Part shown: positions 59,987-64,000 of the stretch, in pieces
Layout of the letters: every line of letters starts with the position of its first letter
Position numbering within the stretch: position 1 is the first letter of the stretch
Assembly: GCA_949130495.1 (NCBI GenBank)
Contig: OX422215.1
Span: 14,175,302-14,239,301, forward strand
Origin: Sambucus nigra
Lineage: Eukaryota; Streptophyta; Magnoliopsida; Dipsacales; Adoxaceae
DNA: 64,000 nucleotides
Reading direction: 5' to 3'
The notes under the pieces: model-generated
What the model saw: only the letters and a program-made list of their open reading frames with translations
Databases searched by the model: none
What the model was told of the DNA's origin: nothing
Position numbers and translations under genes: made by a program

Positions 59987-61560
59987 TAACTCAAGATGAC
60001 CGAACTATTTTTATGCTTCCGTTATAATATTCTTAATACCTCTCTCTTGTATGACTGCTTTCTGCAATTTTTAAAACTTTTTAGCGACCTTGGTTTTAGA
60101 GTCCCTCTTAACATAGATATGTGCTTAGGTCCCCATATACAGCATTGTACATTTTCACTAACATATGGGTACGCGTAAAGGACCTCGCGATAAAATGAAC
60201 ATCAAAGTATGTAAAAATAAAGATTACTTATTTTGCATCACGCACTACATAGTCTTGATTTTTATATTTTTTAAACCTTATACCCTCCAGAGCAAAAACA
60301 GTTAACCAAGAGGAAGGTTTTACCATAGAAAAGTTATTTCACTTAAAAAATAGGCTTGTACTTATGAAAGTTACTTCTCCTTAAGGGAAGTTCATACTTT
60401 TGAGAAATCACTTCCCTAAAAGGCTAGTCCCCGATGAGTTCTCAATCTTTTCACCCACCCAAATGGCATATCAAGCAACTTATATTTTCATCCCAAGGTC
60501 TTGGTGACAAGGAATGCTCGAAGTTTGTTCAGCATTGGGGTAGATAGAACAGGCTTTCACAGTTATTTAATAATGCAATAAAGTGGTTTCACACATACCT
60601 TAAAGGTTTCTCAGTCCACGCTGCCTGATATATCATGATCCATGGAAATTAAAACTTATCCACCTATCACCAAGTCGCATCGCCATTTTTCATATATAGA
60701 GAAGATCTAGGAACACATCCTATTATACAAGAAGGACAAATAATTGTAGGACGTTCACTTTGAAAAAATTCAAAAAATTGCCAGACGATAGGAGGCTAGT
60801 CCAAAACCCCTCAGATTGTGGGCTAAATGTCTTCCTATTTTTAAGTGGAAGATAAAAAATATAAAATCGCAAGTTATAGCCAAAATGGATTCTCCTTACA
60901 TTGGATTGACCTACCCACTTTTTATTTTGTGATAATAATAGACCACAGTCTATTACTTCCTCGCTCCTTGCATGAAAAATTAGAGCTCACCCATATATAC
61001 CTGAATCCAGTGGGATTCTATTCAGTTCCTCCCCTCAGAAGATACTACCAAACCAAAAATATGAAAAAATAAAATATCATTGACATATGGTAATGTATCG
61101 ATAAAAAAGCATCATAAATCATTATACATATGTGAGTCCTTATCCCTTTATATATTTTCCTTATGTCAGTCCTTCTGTCCACAAAAACCTAAAAGAAAGT
61201 ACCCCGACTTTTTCTGTAGTTATTATCATTAGTAGAGAGATCGCACAAGGTTCTTATCGTGGAAGACCAAGTGCATGCTCCGAGTGGTCTTTTATTGTTC
61301 ATCAGTGATCTACCCACCCACAATTATCAAGTTTTCTTCAGAGTATGCTTCATTTCTACTGAAGAAGATATGGATCCATCCGAAATGGATCAGATTTTAT
61401 TACAGCTTGAGAATATCATCGCCTCATAACATACCCTATAGTTTGAGATAAGGTCCATAAACCTTGCACAAGTCTTCCTATAAGAGGCCACTTTTATGAC
61501 TAAATAGGGGAGAATGTACTTCTTCTCCCATTCCCAAAACTGATACATCGCCTACAGTGG
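59987..61560 (+). other. leader region of the Ogre-type element
   Basis: No clear ORF. Ogre elements often have an extra ORF before gag in this place; only short frames (60845-61072 and others) exist here and none is recognisable. Confidence 0.5.
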
Positions 61561-61599
61561 TTGTGAAAGTAATACCCACTCATCCCTAGGATCCACCTA

Positions 61600-62420
61600 C
61601 ACTAATCCCATTACCAACTCCCGCTGCTAATATTGGCACCCCTTTAATTTTTAAGTATTATTAGCCTTTCACGAATACTTATAACCCTACTAATTGTACC
61701 GTGAGTACCCACAAACTTCCTTTCAAGACCCCCAACAAGTCAGATTTATAGGTCCCCTAGCAATCGATGAGGTTGTTCCCCTATATCTGAATAAGGAGAT
61801 CATATAGGTCCAATATTATTTGCGTCTCCTTCAAGAATCCATCAAAAACATGCAAACTACCGATGAGCTCACAAACATCAAGAAAATAGCCCTCCACCCT
61901 AAGTCATAGTTGCCAAAAAAAGTTAAGATGGTAGTCTTCAAAACCTGCAAAGTACTAGGCTCCCCAATTACCCACTTATCTAATTATCACATTCAAATGA
62001 ATATCTATAAAGTAGGCCCAGAAGTTCTAGATAGCGTGTTCTCCTCCACTCTGTTTGGACGAGCCCGTCCCTAGTATGTAGGGTTAAAAGGTGAAGGGAT
62101 GACTAAGACTTGGGACGATGTATGTCATGATTTCTTGAAGCAGTAAAAATACAACAAAAAAACATAACGTCCCCTGTAAAGACTTAAAAATGATAAAGCA
62201 CTGGGAGGGAGAGCTAGTGGGGAAGTTCGTCACTTATTGGAGAGAGAAAACCAGTTATATTGTCAACCTCCCCTCGAAAAATAATCAGATAGAGATTGTA
62301 ATCAGAAACCTCTGGGAGGAATTACAGAATGAACTCGGGCTCATTTATCTCCTCTACTTTAAGTCACTCAACCACATAGGGTACAAGATAGAGTAAAGTT
62401 TGGAAGATGAGGCTATCAAA
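61600..62420 (+). pseudogene. Ogre-type gag remnant
   Basis: Decayed frames show the Ogre gag order: LPKKVKMVVFKTCKVLG, then TKTWDDVCHDFLKQ followed by KYN near 62105-62160, and a WREKTSYIVNLPS..NNQIEI segment (62190-62396, 68 codons), then FKSLNHIGYKIE. In the family this reads W.DL...FL.QY.YN ... F..Y..RWR..A..V.PPL...E. Several stops (for example 62072-62074) and frame changes. The gag is on the plus strand after the primer site at 59969, as expected. Confidence 0.65.
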
Positions 62421-64000
62421 TCCGCTACAGAACCCCGTTGAGCTGCAAATCAGTTATTCGCCCACAAACTCACCTAGAGCTTTAAAATCTCACATCACCA
62501 CCTGCATGGTCAATTTGAAAATATAATCAAGACTAGTCTCCCATAATTTCCAAGTTATGGTAGCTATTACTGTGCCCTTCCGATCAAGACCCCCTTCCCA
62601 AAACTACCAAGTCATGCCTCTTCAAATAAATTTTAGATCCTAACCCAGAAAACTCACTGATCTTCAAGCTCCCCTTAACTGAGCGTATTTTCACCTAAAA
62701 ATGGATGGTTGTCTCATACCTCTTAACACTAGACCACCCTTAATATTATCAGATAAGAACTAATGGGTCGACACCTATTGCGAGTTCCATAAAGGACCGA
62801 TCATAATATCTATAATTGCTGGGACCTGAGGTTTTCCTTCCACCTCATTTTTACCTGGAGCCTCATCCCTCCAAAGCCAAACGTCACCAGGAACCCCGTA
62901 GCATATCATTATAACATTAGCACCAATTCCCTGTCATATCTCTCATTCTCAATACTAAACCATCAACCCTGATAGTCCCGTTCATCATAAACTAAGTATG
63001 ACGACACACTCCCAATTCTTGATATCCACCCCTCTAGGCGCACCATCATTCGCTCTAAAAATCATCATCGAAATCAATACCACTATTAACCATATGGCAT
63101 TCTTTATTATGGTCATAAATTTCCTACAAGTTACCCACTTATGTCTAGATCAACTCGTGATCACTGAATTCATGCTCTCAAAAGATTTGGAACTGCTCAG
63201 TTTTTCTCCAAAAGAAACAAATCCCTTAGTGGAGTGGGAGGAGATGTACGACAAAGTTCTTCAAGCCACCGAGCATATATCCTTTGCAATAACAATCCAA
63301 TCCTTCGGTTGGTAAGGATCCACATCTAAGGAAAACATTTTCTCACTCATGAATTCAGGAACCCACTATGGTACCCACTAATCCAATACGTTTTTTTGTC
63401 AACTTTACAGGAAATAGTGAGGGCACCACTATTACCAATAACCACAGGAGTGGACCCATAATTAATGAACCCCAATATCCTATCCCTCTGAGACAGATGA
63501 GTGAGCAAGACAAACAACTCAGGGAAGATGATCACATCACTTGGAAATTTCAAACCCGTCACCAATTGTTGTACGAAGAGGAGGAAACAGTTAGGTCCTA
63601 CATTGCTCAAAGAGATGCCACTTGGAATGCCAAATTATGTCCAAATCGTAACCCATTAGAATATTCCCAACACATGAACCTTCCGAGGGAAAGATGGAAC
63701 CTCCTCCACAAACACCAATGAGTTATGGCCTCCTAGATACTATTCTATTCCCGATATTATAGGCAAAGAGGGATGACTGCCCAGGTCAATCCTATAGGAA
63801 ATAAATCGAGAATTCCCTCCCCCTGCTGACATCCACATGATGCGAATAGATACAAAAGGTGGCATCGATCCCTCTCGACTGATAGGTTTAAAGCCTGGAC
63901 TAAACCCCACCATGAGAAACACCACTTTAGTAAAAAAATCCCACTCCAAGTCCTATATTCACTAGTCTACTACAATAATATGCCAGAGAAGTCATCACTG
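62421..64000 (+). pseudogene. gag C-terminal or following region of the Ogre-type element, unresolved
   Basis: A WVDTYCEFHKGP motif near 62765-62800 matches the CEFH.G zinc-like motif of Ogre gag. Frames 62998-63315 (105 codons) and 63368-63721 (117 codons, hydrophilic, with RQMSEQDKQLREDD) are not recognised; no protease or RT motif before the window ends. Whether the 117-codon frame is part of gag cannot be told. Confidence 0.45.

Overview
This window is a stretch of plant nuclear intergenic DNA built almost entirely from nested, decayed LTR retrotransposons. I find no convincing host gene, tRNA or rRNA gene, and no CRISPR array or bacterial gene. The evidence for a plant is the set of families: Tat/Ogre-type Ty3/Gypsy elements with a second, archaeal-type RNase H, tRNA-Arg-like primer sites and antisense accessory ORFs; a SIRE/Maximus-like Ty1/Copia element primed by initiator-Met tRNA; Gypsy elements with 2.7-3.6 kb LTRs; and an L1-like LINE with a C-terminal RNase H. 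The species cannot be told from this; a repeat-rich genome is likely.

Layout, left to right. Tat element A (+) fills the left end: gag, protease, RT, RNase H, archaeal RNase H and integrase (1-5655), then a tandem-repeat segment, an antisense accessory ORF (12240-14549) and a 608-bp CTAT/CTGT microsatellite. It was hit by two solo LTRs of one superfamily in opposite orientations: S1 (5656-8385, duplication ATATT) and S2 (8811-11804, duplication GTCGT). It was also split by a large non-autonomous LTR element L (15488-35907, minus strand, duplication CCTCG/CCTTG). The 7-kb interior of L is a succession of minisatellite arrays, with only a gag-like remnant beside its primer site. A complete Copia element C (25319-35225, duplication GTACC) sits inside the 5' LTR of L. 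Element A resumes at 35913 as a 3' LTR remnant.

From 36900 to 47400 there are pieces of further Tat/Ogre elements: an antisense plant-mobile-domain ORF, six copies of a ~240-bp repeat, an ATT microsatellite, a 5'-truncated LINE, an Ogre-type LTR (LTR-1, ending 43689), and then an integrase fragment with its own antisense ORF. A second, related LTR (LTR-2, ~47400-59965) is split by a complete gag-only element D (47757-57429, minus strand, duplication GTATT) whose LTRs of 3527 and 3614 bp are each longer than its 2532-bp interior. LTR-2 is followed by a primer site and a decayed Ogre-type gag running to the end of the window.

The elements do not work together as a host pathway. Insertion order follows from the nesting: A, then L, then C on the left; LTR-2, then D on the right. 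The observations most worth following up are the minisatellite-filled element L, the repeated finding of antisense ORFs downstream of Tat integrases, and the LTR-integrase-LTR-gag order on the right. All element names, ends and target duplications come from reading the sequence by eye; no alignment or database search was run.
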